A DNA stretch of 64,000 nucleotides from Erigeron canadensis (Eukaryota > Streptophyta > Magnoliopsida > Asterales > Asteraceae), in the NCBI RefSeq assembly GCF_010389155.1, contig NC_057765.1:3782001-3846000 (forward strand). Direction: 5' to 3'. A model generated the notes under the pieces. The model had not been told where the DNA came from, did not search any database, and saw only the letters and a program-made list of their open reading frames with translations. Positions 45,882 to 58,040 of this stretch are shown here, piece by piece. The translations under genes and the position numbers were made by a program. Within the stretch, counting starts at the first letter, position 1, and each line of letters begins with the position of its first letter.

Positions 45882-48800
45882 TGTAACACCCCAAATTTCA
45901 CAGTATTATTATATTATTAAAAGTAATATATATCAAATGAATAAATTCTAAGTTATTTAAAAGGCAGTATTAATCAAATGTCGGCCAATTGTTTAAAGTA
46001 ATGTTACTAAAGGACTAAAAGTGTAAGAAAACTAAAATTGTTTAAAGTAATGTTTACATTTGACAAATTTCAAAATTAACAACTTTCGTTTTTCGTCAAA
46101 TTTGTAAGTCGAAAGTTTGTCTAAGTATAAGAGAGCACGGCTCGTGTTGAAACAAAGGTCGTGCTCTCACTGCTCATATCTAGTTTATTCACCGAGCATT
46201 CGTTACATATGCTATTGACCCGAAACTTGTTCCTAAGCCTTATAGTATCATTCTAAGGTGTTTGAAAGTGTCAAATTACAAATCTAAACACTTTGATTTT
46301 TCACCAAAATTTGGAGGCCAAAATTTTTCTAAGTGTTGAAGGTCAATAAAAGTCAAGATTGTTGGAATGGTCAAAATTAGTCAAGAACTTATATATATCA
46401 GATTTGTATTTGAATTTAGTCGGATTGTGTTTCATTTTCATAACTCATCTTGTGACTATCCCATTCCACAAATCTCCCTCTCTTGGTAAGCATCCTCTTA
46501 ACTTTCTTTCCTTATCTTTTGAAGTTAATATTGGTTTAGGAAAATTATTGTTGTAGTGGGATTTCATGGGAGGATGCAAAGGCTTTTTGTAGATCTCCAG
46601 GAAGAGCACGACTCTTGTGCCATGGAGGACGGCCTCAGTTAAGAGCCGTCCGGATCAAACGGTCATAAAGCATTCTTTGACTATAAAATGAAGACTTGGG
46701 CTCATTTGTACCTCACCTCTTGCATCTACTACTCCTGGAAAATACACATTCATATCTCATATCTCATATTAAAGATCAATCTAGCAAGAGTGATATAATT
46801 GTAGTGAGGAAATATTTGTGGAATATTGATTAGCCTACAATTGTGTAATTTATCATACTAGTGAGTGTGATAGTGGGTTGAAGTTCTAGTGGTTAGGATT
46901 TCATCTTGATTGATATCTCTAGTGGTTAGAGATTGTATGTTCATCTCTTGAAGTGTTAAGAGTTTGGTGTATTCTAGTGGTTAGAATACTTGGTGTAATT
47001 TCGGATTCTCCACCGGGTTTAGAGAGACTAGTGCTACAAACTCTCGATTCGTGAATCGGGGAGTGGATTACGGCGAATTCGTTAACATTCGCCCGAACCA
47101 CTATATATCGTGGTGTCTCTTGATTTGGTGATGTCTTTCTTACTCTTGTTTTTCATTTTAATCATATTTGCTATATAATTGTTGTTGGGTTTATATATTG
47201 CACAAACAAAGGATTGAATTGATATTTTACAAATAGTCTTTCAAAAAGAAGTTAAAATTTGGTATAATCTATTCACCCCCCTCTAGATTACACTTACAGT
47301 TCTAATTGTTGGAAATATATGCTGAAATTGCTATTATTAATTAAATTATGCAGGATTGAGTCGTAAGATTGAATTATATGGAACTCGGTTATATATGTGT
47401 GATCGATTTCATGTAATAATGCAGTTGGTGTTAATATAGTAGTAGTTGATATGCAGTCTTCTTTAGTTATGTGATATGGCTTTTGTTAAAATTATGAAGA
47501 TAAATAAGTCGTAGCAATGAGATTGTTGTTTTGATAAGATCATGGAAATTAGCATGGTAATATAGAAGTTGTGGTAAAAATTTGTTGTTATTGAAAAAAT
47601 TAAGTTGATAATGTAATAAGCAGAATCCTTTTTCTAGTTGTAAGTTTTAGTTAATAATCAAGCAGCTAGAAGACTAATAGCCAGTATTTGCGGTTAACCA
47701 TTGTTATTGGCCTTAGATAATGACCATGCCAAAGGTAGAATTTAAGTCGTTGATGTTGTATATTGAAGAATGATTATAATGCTGAATCGACTTATTTGTG
47801 TGTTAAAACGCTAAGTAGGCTAGAAATGTGATAGCCGTGTTCTTTGGATTAACAATGTGTTACCTAGATGTTTGGTTGTGTAAGTGTGTATGTTATTCAA
47901 CCACACGAGCTTTAATTGTTATGTGATTGTAGAATTGTGTTAGTCATGTTGTCATGTGTATGTAGATGTTTTGTTGTGTAAGTGTGTATGTTATGTAATC
48001 ACACATGCTTTAATTGTTATGTGATTGCCATGTGATTGTGTGATGTAAATTTAGATGTATAAGGCTAATGTGTGTGTGTTGTAAATTTTTGATACATAAG
48101 GCTAATGTGCAGATTTTGTGGATTTATGCAGATTGACGATGTAGAAGCAGTTAATCCTTTGATGCAAATAGTTGTATTATTTACTTTCTTATAGTTTGTT
48201 ACAATGAATCTATTTTAGCAGGCAGAATCAGAGTTGATTATAGGGAGGTTGGTTATATACGTGTAGTCTGGTCCATATAACTGAATAGCTGGCAGATTAC
48301 AGTTGCAGACTATCATACAGTTTATCTCATGCAATACGATATACACGCAGTTTATATAATGCAGAAGGTTAATATATTATACACGCAGTTTATATAATGC
48401 AAAAGATTAATATGTTTACTTTCTATATATTCACCAAGCGATGTGCTTATTCCCTTAATTATAATGCTGTAGGTGCTTATGGATTTAGCGTTTAGTGATG
48501 AGCAACCTTAAAGAATGAGCCCTAAGAAGCCATAACCGTGGATGAGCACTTGTAGAAGGTTTACACAAGTGTTATCTTTAAATTACAGCCGAGTATATTA
48601 TGCTTGTTACATTACTAGCCCATATTTTTACGAATTTAACGTGTCGATTACTTTAAATTGGTAATGTGGTCGTTAAGCTGAGTCATGTCAAGTAATTTGG
48701 TTCTTTATAAACAGGTGGTTTGGATTAAAAATAGCAGGTATGGATTGTTCATATTACGACGAGGTCATGCCGAAATTTCTAGTTTTTCCATTGCGCCATT

Positions 48801-48919
48801 TGATATAAATTAGTATTCGGCATTGTCGAATAAATATGTATTTACTGAATACATATTTATCTATAGAAAGTTAAATGAAGTTATATATATATATTTATAT
48901 ATATATAACGGGCGTAACA
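45882..48919 (+). mobile_element. Solo LTR, gypsy-like, 3.0 kb, with a nested segment
   Basis: It begins TGTAACACCCC and ends GGGCGTAACA, flanked by perfect TTAAG repeats (45877-45881 and 48920-48924). It lacks coding sequence. The excess length over the neighbours (2.5-2.6 kb) is explained in part by a copia-LTR-like insert at about 46.55-47.30 kb. A 100-bp direct duplication lies at 47870-48050 (TTGTGTAAGTGTGTATGTTA twice), and ACACGCAGTTTATATAATGC is repeated at 48340-48400. Confidence 0.85.
46551..47305 (+). mobile_element. Probable nested copia-type LTR remnant
   Basis: A TATA-like CTATAAAATG at 46681, a leader-like stretch with ATCTCATATCTCAT, then CGTGGTGTCTCTTG and the closing CTATTCACCCCCCTCTAG at 47269-47287. 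This order is typical of the right half of plant copia LTRs. Its start and target duplication could not be fixed, so the limits are approximate. Confidence 0.45.
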
Positions 48920-49174
48920 TTAAGGTTTAACATAAAATTTAATAAAATATAATAAATAAACACTAAATATAGATGACTTCAATTCGGTCATATTCTTCAT
49001 TCTATATGCTACTAACGACACAAAAAGGGTCACATTTCACAACCCTCTCTAAATTCCACCAGGCTTTATACCCTCCAAAACCAACCCTCTTATAGGTGGC
49101 GTAAGTGTTCGTTGGTGGCTTGGGCTGGCCCACCAGAAACCGTCTTAACTCCTGTCCCCCCCCCCCCAACTTAT
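48920..49174. other. Gap between two solo LTRs
   Basis: A 255-bp strip of single-copy-looking DNA ends with a C-run (49155-49167) and contains no gene. Confidence 0.5.
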
Positions 49175-51638
49175 TGTAACAACTGCAATACTTGACCGTT
49201 TGACTTTGTATGTAACGTGACTAACGATCTCAATTAATGATATAATAGAGTTCAATTTGAGACTAAATGACTATGTGATTTATCTAGTAATTTGAAACGG
49301 GTCAACCACAACCCATGACCCAAGTCCAAGTCAACCCAACCATATCTAACCCTCCCCGCCTTATCCATTCATTCCACCATTCATCCTCCATCTCTTTCTC
49401 TCTCTCTAGTAAATGCACACACTCTTCTCTCTCTCTCTCTCTCTAGATTCTTGCATCATAAATGGGTGTTTCAAACTAAAATTTCACAAGAATAATCATC
49501 TTCATCGTCTTCTAAACATCATATCTCAAATTTGGGATTCAAAGTGCAAAAATTCATTCAAATAGGGTCAATTTCGGGTTTGGACTTTTGGAGGTGACCT
49601 TGGTAAGTTAAATCTATCTTATAATTTCCATTTTATGTTGTTGAACATTTATCTAGTCAATTTTAAGTAATCTTGGGTCAAATTGGAAGCCAAAACTGAA
49701 ATGGGTCAAAACTAGGGTTTCAAAATGGGTAAGATGAGTCATTTTCGGATTCATGCATGAAATTGTTGTTAGGAATTGAGTTTTGAGATGGGTTGTCTAA
49801 TTTCATTTTTACAAGCTTCTAAAATGAGTTCCATGTCTTCCAAAAATCAATTTATGTCAAATTTAGGGTTTTATCAAAAGTCAAAATGGGTAATGAATGA
49901 TCCAAGCAAGAATTTGATGTTATAGAACAAAATTGGAATATGGGTTATGCTTGTTTATGTTTATTTATGTTCCTCCATGTATAAAAATGAGTTTTGAACC
50001 TTTACAAATCGTTTTGGGAGTCAAAATTGGTGTTTGGGTCGTGTTAGTTCCTGGAAACTGGGAAGTTGTGTCACAACTTTGGAGGGTTGTGTCACAACTT
50101 TCATTTTTGTTTCCCCACTGATCAAACGTTGCGCCGCAACTTTGGAAGGGTGTGACGTAACTTTCATTTTGGTTTCCCCACTCATCAAAAGTTGCGCTGC
50201 AACCTTGGAAGGTGTGACGCAACTTTCCCTCCTTTAACATTTGACTTTACTTTCGTTTAACGTTCGTAACTTTTAAACCGTAATTCCAATCTTAACATAT
50301 GACATATCTTTGGAATCGTATGAGAGTATACTTTCTTATGGTGTCATTCTTTTGGGCTCAATACTCCTCCATTTCTATAAAATGTTGGGTTAAAATACCC
50401 TTGTTCTTGCTAGGGAAAGCCGTTGAGGTGTTTGTAGGATTATGGCATGACCTAAACTAACTAGACCTTATTACTTAGGGTGTTAGTGTTGAAATTTGTT
50501 GCATTGTGATATACATTGATAGGTGGTGGACACGTGGCGGTTATTGAACGCTTATAACTTGATATTAACTCGTCGTTTTGCTTGGAAATCATGGTGAGTT
50601 CCGTAGCTCCCTACTCACTTTGAGATTTGGGCTGGAAAATCTACGTGTGATTATTTGATTGTTTGGTTTATTTGATTGATGATTGATTGATTGTTTGGTT
50701 GACTTGCACACGATTGTGAAATTATGTTTTATTTAGGATAGTTGTACATACATGGAAGTCGATTATGCCTTCAAAGGGTTGTAGATGTGGTGGGAAGGCT
50801 GCAGGTGACCCTATATATAAGCATCTATGATTCTTTGAAAGTAGAATCCTCCGAAATGTATGCACTTGTTGTTATGGTTGGTTGATGGTCGTATGGACTT
50901 GTGATCGATTTGGTTACACTAAAGATGTTATGTATTGTTGAGAAACAAGCATGGACACCCAAGTATATAGATGTATATGCTTGATGATTTTGAGATGCCA
51001 TGATGGTCGGATTGACGACATCATGAGTATCGTTGCATTGGTGAAACGGACATGGGCATCCGAGTATTTAGACATATATATCTCAAGGATTTGAGATCCC
51101 ACATTAGTCATGGTGATGATATGTGTGTATCATTGCATTGTTGACTTGTGAGTCACACTTATGATGAATGTTACGACATTGACATGCTTACGACACATGA
51201 CTTGATGTTGAAACCACTTGTGCTCATTTATTACACGCACTTAGCTTACTTCATGTAATCTTGTTGTGAATGATATTGTGATTATTGATAATGGTTCCTT
51301 GTGAACCATTACTACGAATTCACCAACCTCGTGTTGACTTGTTTAATACACTTTACAGGTAATTAGGTGAACCCAGGACGTGATGCATGATTGATTGTTG
51401 CTTGGACCCGGACTTAAACTGTTATGGATCAAGGATTCATTCACCTTTCTTTTGCATTATGCTTAGGATCGTTTGCCATCTTTTGGATTTTTTTTGTAAA
51501 CGTTTGATAGCTACTTGCTCCTTATGCATTTTTTACTTGTATTCGAATTATGTTCATTTAGTTGCCTACGATAATTCCACCGTGTCCGTGTGTTATTTAA
51601 TTTTCGTAATATTTCGATCCCTAGCTCGGAGTGTTACA
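49175..51638 (+). mobile_element. Solo LTR, gypsy-like, 2.46 kb
   Basis: It begins TGTAACAACTGC and ends CGGAGTGTTACA. The inner motif GAATTCACCAACCTCGTG..TTACAGGTAATTAGG matches the same position in the LTR at 39554, so the two share a family. Flanks are CTTAT and TGTAT, an imperfect duplication; the right flank is a TA tract that later took up a foldback element. No gag/pol. Confidence 0.72.
50048..50235 (+). repeat. About 60-bp tandem repeat in LTR
   Basis: Three diverged units, each with GTTGCGCCGCAACTTTGGAA or a variant and TTTCCCCACT(G/C)ATCAAA. They produce open frames on both strands that are not genes. Confidence 0.8.
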
Positions 51639-51690
51639 TGTATATAGATATATATATATATAGTTATATAGTTATATTCACTTTTCTCAC

Positions 51691-51716
51691 ATATATATAT
51701 ATATATATATATATAT
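51691..51716. repeat. (AT)n microsatellite
   Basis: About 13 AT units abut the left end of the palindromic element at 51717. Confidence 0.95.
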
Positions 51717-52031
51717 GGGAAAGATAATTTGAGACCAACTAAAAAAAGTCCAAAAAAAACCATTGATTTTCGTAAGTTACACACCACCATCATCATCTAC
51801 TACGATATACAAGACTTTTTTTGTAAAAACACTAAAACTTTCCGGCGACGGGCCCACCAGAAAATCATGTGTAAGTTAACTTACACATTGTTTTTTTGTG
51901 GGTCCGTCGCTGGAAAGTCTTAGTGTTTTTACAAAAAAGTCTTGTATATCGTAGTAGATGATGATGGTGTACAAAAATCAATTATCCTAGTTGTTCCTAA
52001 AATAAGAGGTGGTCTCAAAATATCTCACCCC
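51717..52031. mobile_element. Near-perfect palindromic foldback element next to (TA)n, copy 2
   Basis: The two halves meet at GTTAAC (51875-51880). Arms pair through TTACACACCACCATCATCAT, ACAAGACTTTTTTTGTAAAAA, GTGTTTTTACAAAAAAGTCT and TTTCCGGCGACGGGCCCA. The left end GGGAAAGATAATTTGAGACC and the reversed right end GGGGTGAGATATTTTGAGAC are alike. No coding sequence. Confidence 0.75.
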
Positions 52032-52695
52032 TAGTTAGTTATAGTTATAGTTATTTAAGCATTGTATTACATATATCTATCTGAAATCGGAACTTTCTTT
52101 GTTTCTTACAATAATTCAAAGAGCAATATTTTTTTTTTTAAATTTTAGTGCGTTCAATAATTTTTAGTGGCAACGGTAATTAATTACTTTTCATTAAATA
52201 ATATAAAAAGTTCTAATAAGCACTTTAGGGTTTGTTTATTGGAGTTGGTTTCATGTCTTATTGAACTTTGATTTGATGTTAAAGTTATAGATTGAACAAA
52301 AACAAGATGCCAAACATATTATATATATGTACTTTTCCTGTATTTCGATAGAAAAATTTAAGAGAGACATTATTACGACGGACATATGTTTATTAAATAA
52401 TTAAATGAAATTTGTCTATGATGTTTAAACAATCGATTTTGATACATTACTAACTTAATTGTTTGAACTTTTTTTTTCCCAAAGTAAACTTTCTTTGTCT
52501 CTTCATTTTATAATTGTACATGTGGACGACGATTAAAAAAAGTTAAAAACAACTTAAAAATGAACTATATTTACTGTAATATATTATAATGTTATGATTC
52601 GTATACCTCATTTTTTTAACTATATATCATTAAATATGATTTAAAATATTAGGTTGTATAATAATGTCAAGCACATTTAAATGTGTATGATAAAA
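52032..52695. other. AT-rich intergenic DNA
   Basis: No gene or recognisable element. Confidence 0.4.
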
Positions 52696-52780
52696 CTAGC
52701 ACGGTACCGCGCAATGCGGCGGTGGTTGTGGCGGCAACGTTGTCGTGGTGAGGGTGACTGTACCCACGCAATGACTGATA
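52696..52780 (-). repeat. CTAG-hairpin terminus with GGT-rich flank
   Basis: CTAGCACGGTACCGCGCAAT then GCGGCGGTGG: the stem is CCGC/GCGG (52707-52710 and 52716-52719), and GGCGGCAACG follows. Fits the minus-strand Helitron-like end seen at 19490. Beyond it, 52780-53640 is AT-rich with a (AT)n at 52798-52820. Confidence 0.45.
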
Positions 52781-53640
52781 TTATAATTTAATCATATTAT
52801 ATATATATATATATATATATGGTTACCACTACAAAGAGAAAAAAATAAACAATGTTTTAATCTAGACCATTGAAAATAAACCAATAAGTTAATCTCTACC
52901 ATTAAAACTAAAAGTCAACTTTGATGGTTAAATATGGCAATAATGCATTAATCCATAATTAAAAAACCAATTATTTGTTATAAATAAATAAATATAATAT
53001 AGATAATAAAGGTGCATCAAGTTGGCGTTCAAAAAAAATTGCATCTCCATGATAGATTTATGTTATACAAAAGAAAAAAAGAGTTATAAGATCCAATTAA
53101 AACATATTGAAAATTTGATTCTAATTAAAACCTAATATATAAAAAAGGAGATAGTGATGTACCTTTTTAATTAAGATATATAATAAATCTTGAATGGGTT
53201 TATATTGATTTGGATTTAATATTCAAGTAACCATCTGTCATAAATCGTGTTTTGTTCTGTGATCGTCTCATGTTCAGTGATTTCTATTGTGTTTAAGATA
53301 AGGATGTTGTATTGTTTGAGATATGTATCTAAAGTTCAAATTGTGTTTATATTAAATATTAAACTAAATATGAATATTTATTATTTATAAAAATCTAATT
53401 TAATATTTGTTACTAAGTCATTAGGTTTTGAAATAATTTTTTATAGACAATATTTAATATGTTGAATTTTTTTAACTAATTAAATGATTATAAATTAAAA
53501 AAAAATCTCAAGTTGATGATTAAAAATTAATATAAATCAAGTATTTAGGGCTAAAAATGTAAATTATTGATGGAAAACAAAAAAGTATACATTATGAGAC
53601 TTTTTCTACAAAATAATATAAATATTAATATAATAATATA

Positions 53641-53940
53641 CTAGCTAATCAACCCGGATTTAACCCGAGCATTTTAAATAATATTTTAAATGAAAATAAA
53701 ATGTAAAGAAAAATATATGTAATTTTTGTTATTTAATACATTATAACTTGGTTTGAAGATATTAAACTGACTAATATAATATATATATATATATATATAA
53801 ATTGCATTAATAAAACATAATAGAACATTTCCAATCAAAATTAGAAATTTAAAATAAGTATTTAATGGGTTATTTATAAGATTTTATTCAAAAACTAGAA
53901 TAATATCCGTGCAATGCGTAAAATGATAAATAACGAAAAA
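53641..53940 (-). repeat. Two CTAG-type termini
   Basis: CTAGCTAATCAACCCGG..AACCCGAG at 53641, and CTAGAATAATATCCGTGCAA at 53895. The first has a weak stem, the second only a partial one. Listed as worn copies of the family. Confidence 0.3.
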
Positions 53941-53959
53941 ATTTAAATTTGGATTTAAA

Positions 53960-55480
53960 AATGATGCTCATAAGTTTTTACTTGGGAAAAACGGATGAGG
54001 GTGATGATGGTTAACTTTATCAACCGTCAATTTAAAATTTTAATGCACGAGTAAATAACTTTATATAAAATAGTAACTAAGACAAGTATAAGTATAATCA
54101 TAAAATAATTAATTGGGATTGACGAGTTCGGTTGACGAATTGATAAAATCCAACACGAACCCGACCTCATATCAATATCGAGTTTGAAATCTCAATTTAA
54201 ATCTGTCAATCCGTAAACCCAAACCCAACCCAACCGCCAACCTAAAAAAATTAAGATCACAGGTTAAATGAATAGGTTAATTAATTTCAAGTCATATGAG
54301 TTGATTAATTGGTAGATTAGCGGGTTGGCTTCAAGTCATATGGGTTAGTGCGTTGACCCCGTCAACAACCGAGTATTGATCTAGTTATATATTGTTGGTA
54401 GAGCTAAGAGAAAAAATTATGTTTAATCTTCAATCTTCACCCTTTAAAATAAATTCTACATTTAATCTCCACCATTGAAAATAAAACACACAATTTAGGA
54501 AAGAAGGTGTGAAATTAAACCATGTATTAACTAAGAATGAATATTACTCGTAAAAAACAAAATGGTTACATGGCTCATGATGTTCCGAAATCAAATAAGA
54601 AGTGACATGGAATATGTTTTGATCTTATGGTTTTGCAAGCACAAGTTCGTGGTCAAAATTAATTGTCAGTGTTTTAAAAAAAAGTTGCCCTATAATTGGT
54701 TACTGTGAACAATTAGTTTTTATTAAAGCTATCTCTTATGTTGTGGACATTTATTTTATATGAAAAAAGATAGTAAAAATTTTTGTAGAAAATTACGAGG
54801 CTGGTGGAGACGAGTGGTGATTGTGACCAACTACATCATTAGTTTTGGACTTTAATATATATCTATTGATAAAATATTTAAAATTAAAATAATTATGTAA
54901 GTAAAATTGTATAGGGGGGGTATGGTAAAAATTATTAAGATTAAAGATTTATACATGTCAAAGTTATTACTCCTAAACGGGTGAGAGTGACGACGTTCCA
55001 CTTCACCAATCGTGAACTTTAAAATTTTTGATGCATGATAAGTATAAGTGTATAACTATAATATAGTTATAATGCAGTTAGGCTAACGAGTTTGGGTTAG
55101 CAGGTTGAAATATTCAACCCGAACCTGACTTGATATGAAACTTCCGAACCTCTCAACCCGAACCAAACCACTAACCCCAAAAAAAACGGGTATGCGAGTT
55201 AAATGGGTTGGTTTCAGGTCACAGAGGTTGGTAAGTTGTTGCAATAAATGAGTTAGTCAGTTGATCTTTTAATATATATAAATTGGCGGATTAAGTTCAA
55301 GTCAAAGTTGTGAGATGTCGGATCAAGTGAGTTGGTAGGTTAGTTGACTTAAAAAAAATATTATATAAATTTAAATACTTTTAGGTTTCGACCCAAAAAA
55401 ATTAAGTGAGTTGGTAGGTCGGTTTCAAGTCGAATTTTGGGTAAAAATCTTTTAAATTTACTTGGTAACCCGGTCACCGA
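53960..55480. repeat. Pair of diverged direct repeats
   Basis: About 53960-54380 and 54950-55480 share, in order, an AACGG(A/G)TGAG(G/A)GTGA segment, a TTAAAATTTT..TGCA segment, then GTT(C)GG..GACGAGTT, AACCCGAACC(C/T)GAC, CAACCCAACC-like blocks and GGTTGG..TCAAGTCA(A/T)A. They are two old copies of one non-autonomous element. No coding sequence in either; the intervening 54385-54945 is AT-rich. Confidence 0.5.
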
Positions 55481-55531
55481 CCAGGTATTAATCCAACGGC
55501 CCTAATCCAACGGCAGGACATGACATCCATA

Positions 55532-55705
55532 ACATCTGCATGGCCATTTACAAAATGGGGAATCGACATAGTAGGTACCAAAAGCACTGGGAAAGGTAAA
55601 TCTCCTAATTGTAGCCATCGATTATTTTACAAAATGGATAGAAGCTAAACCAGTAGCAACAATAAATGGAAAGACAATCGAGAATTTTGTCTTAAAATGG
55701 GTAGC
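55532..55705 (+). pseudogene. Gypsy integrase fragment
   Basis: The sequence encodes SAWPFTKWGIDIVG (first catalytic Asp region) then, after a one-base frame change near 55600, IVAIDYFTKWIEAKPVATI and TIENFVLKWV. This is the integrase core of a Ty3/gypsy Tat-type element, cut on both sides. It precedes a purine-rich tract and an LTR in the same orientation. Confidence 0.8.
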
Positions 55706-55920
55706 ATTTATTTATATGGCTGCATGCGCTTTAGAGCCATTGGATTAGGGTGCCTTGAGATGCGAGCTAACCTACCAAGAGTAATTAAGCCTTCAAATCA
55801 ATTTAAACCAAAATACTAAGGGTCATTTTACAGAAAAAACCCCTTGAAAAATAAGGAATGGCAAGGAAAGTCCAAGACCACCAGTCTTTCGCAACACTAG
55901 TCCCCTTGGACTGGGGGGCT

Positions 55921-56249
55921 TGATGGTGTACCCACCCTACGACACGCAAAACCTATCACACGAAGCATCAACAGAATACGCTGCGGCACGAAAGAACGTC
56001 AGATATCGCACAAAGCAAAAAGGGAAGGAACTAATTATCCATAAATAAAGGGATTCGATTCCATCCTTGTAAGCAAATAATTAAGGAAATGGTTGAGGTC
56101 GATCGAAGACCTAGGAAACCCTAAAGAAAAGTCTACTTTGGCGCCATTTTCCTCCCGCTTAAATTATCTCCTATAAGTAGGAGATCCAAAAGACCTCCAA
56201 GACACGACATAACTCATTCATATACATAGACACACGCACATCTCGTTCA
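55921..56249 (+). mobile_element. Gypsy LTR (329 bp), plus orientation
   Basis: It begins TGATGGTGTACCC directly after a GGGGGG-containing tract (polypurine-like) and ends CTCGTTCA before ATTGGCG, which resembles a primer-site start. The LTR at 57171-57552 in the opposite orientation begins TGATGACGTACCC, so they look related. It contains CTATAAGTAGG (TATA-like, 56172). Confidence 0.6.
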
Positions 56250-56272
56250 ATTGGCGTAAAGAGGCTAGAACC

Positions 56273-56935
56273 CTACCTTCGAGGAATCGCCAACGAACGA
56301 CCCAAAAACATCCACCACCCCATCTTCATCCTAACCTCAGTTCGGTGTACAAACACATTCCCTATTGTTATTAGCTGATCAGGAAAGGCTTGGTTTACGA
56401 GTACCTTATCATTATTTTGCATTTGATCGTTTTGGTTGGGTGCCTCCTTTTCTTCTGGTTCCTCCTTTGCCTTCTTGACCTCGCTCACTTGCTTTGTCTG
56501 GTCGTAGCTTGACTTTATCATTCCTATACCTGATTTCGTTTGGAACAACACCATGACATGGACTGTGGAAGGTACCACTTCCATCCGTTGAATTGCTGGT
56601 CTACCCAGGAGGAGGTTGTATGGTGAAGGTGCTCGTACCACGGTGAAGTCTAGGGTCTCTGTTTGTGAGAACGGAGGGTTTCCTAGCGTGACGTCTAGAT
56701 TTATCTCTCCAAGGGGCCATACGCGGTTCCCGACAAATCCTACAAGTGGGTCTGTAGGGTTTGTCATTCTAGCCTTGATCGCCTCTGGTAATTGTAGGAA
56801 GCAATGTTCATATATAATGTCGCATTCGCTTCCATTATCTATATATACCCTTCGCACCGAAATATCGAATACCTGTGCCTGTATTATTAGTGGATCTTTA
56901 CTGGTTTTTTTGTCTCCCAAAGCGGGAAAACACAA
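56273..56935 (-). pseudogene. Gypsy (Tat-like) retropepsin-region fragment
   Basis: A 220-residue open stretch on the minus strand. YIDNGSECDIIYEHCF is the aspartic-protease active-site region (family usually D-G/T-G; here DNG), followed by PLVGF and WPLGEI blocks, then RAPSPYNLLLGRPA (flap/C-terminal part) and a lysine-rich linker. It is cut off at 56273 by the junction with the plus-oriented LTR. Polymerase and integrase regions of this minus-strand element are missing. Confidence 0.8.
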
Positions 56936-57149
56936 GTCTCTTGATGGGATCTGTGAGTCCTCTGGATCCTAGCGTTTAGCGGTTGTTTTATTTTTTTCTG
57001 CTACGGCATGCATTTTCGGGGGTTGAATATAACTACAGGGAATCTAAGGCGTCCTAGTTTTGTTAGGAAAATGAATTTCTTATGAGAAAAGAATTTTTTT
57101 TAACAGGTTTCAACCTTTTTCGGCGTAGCTTGTGGTGATGAGTAGCGGC

Positions 57150-57170
57150 TGTCCCGCGGATGGCGCCAAT
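57150..57170 (-). other. Retroelement primer-binding site
   Basis: Read on the minus strand, TTGGCGCCATCCGCGGG follows the LTR end directly. Such TGGCGCC sites prime reverse transcription in many plant gypsy elements. It fixes the polarity of the LTR at 57171-57552 as 5' LTR, minus strand. Confidence 0.7.
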
Positions 57171-57552
57171 TGTTTGTACAGCCGATTAGGTTAGTAGGTT
57201 TGGAGTGTTTTGGTTGATCGGACGGCGATTCCCTGTTGGTAGGAGTTTAAATCCCTTGTACGTCGGTTTAGAGGTATTTAGATCTTGTTGTTTTTTCTAG
57301 AGATCTAGTATATGATATATTTTTAGGGTTTTCTCCCCTTTTTATAGTGATGTTTTGTGAAGGGTAAGTCTTCACACGCGTTTTCCGCCTCTTATCTTTA
57401 GCAACGATCTCCCTTATTTAGGGAAATGATATATCGATATCTTCTTTGTTCTTATCTCCTTTTACCCAGGCTACGTAACACCCTGAGTAACTTCTTAATC
57501 TACATCCTTCCCAGACTGGGGCTTACCCTGGGTAGCAGCGGGTACGTCATCA
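57171..57552 (-). mobile_element. Gypsy 5' LTR (382 bp), minus orientation
   Basis: Minus-strand ends TGATGACGTACCC and TGTACAAACA. It is followed on that strand by the primer site and then, after about 200 bases of leader, by the protease fragment at 56935-56273. A TATA-like segment lies inside. No partner 3' LTR of matching orientation is present. Confidence 0.7.
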
Positions 57553-57929
57553 ATGTCCAATTTTTCAATACGAAAAAATTGACATTGCGACATCTCATGT
57601 TAAATCAGAAATTATTTTATGCTGATGCTAAGCAAACACATGTCAAATTAAAAATATAGATAAATATTATCAACAAAAAGGTATTATAACTGATGAAATA
57701 CAATATATGTACTCCTTTATAAAAGTTATTCACCCTTTATAAATAAAAAGTGTTACTCAAATGTGACATACGAAAGTACTGAATTGTCCTTAATAAACAC
57801 CCACTATGAAAAAAGTTTTTATAAATTACCAAATTTGTCATTAATGAATTAATTTATACCCTAAACCCAAATTTTAATAATTAACACTTTAAGCCATTAT
57901 CTTTTTAATTATTCCATTATGATCTTTAC

Positions 57930-58040
57930 ATCAACCTACGCCACTTGACACCGCCACCACAACCAATAATACGGTCACCAACAACATTAGACCGCCGTCC
58001 CCGTCACTACCGTTGCATCGCGCGGGTACCATTCTCGTAT
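57930..58040 (+). repeat. Reversed copy of the hairpin/GGT-rich family
   Basis: CGCCACCACAACC and CCGTCACTACCGTTGCATCG then CGCGGGTACC: the reverse complement of the GGT-rich block and hairpin seen at 52696 and 59641. The CTAG end is not kept. Confidence 0.4.

Noticed and set aside
45882..51638. One full-length LTR retrotransposon with LTRs at 45882 and 49175
   Set aside because: The two LTRs differ in sequence, 45882-48919 has its own matching TTAAG duplication, and no gag/pol lies between them.
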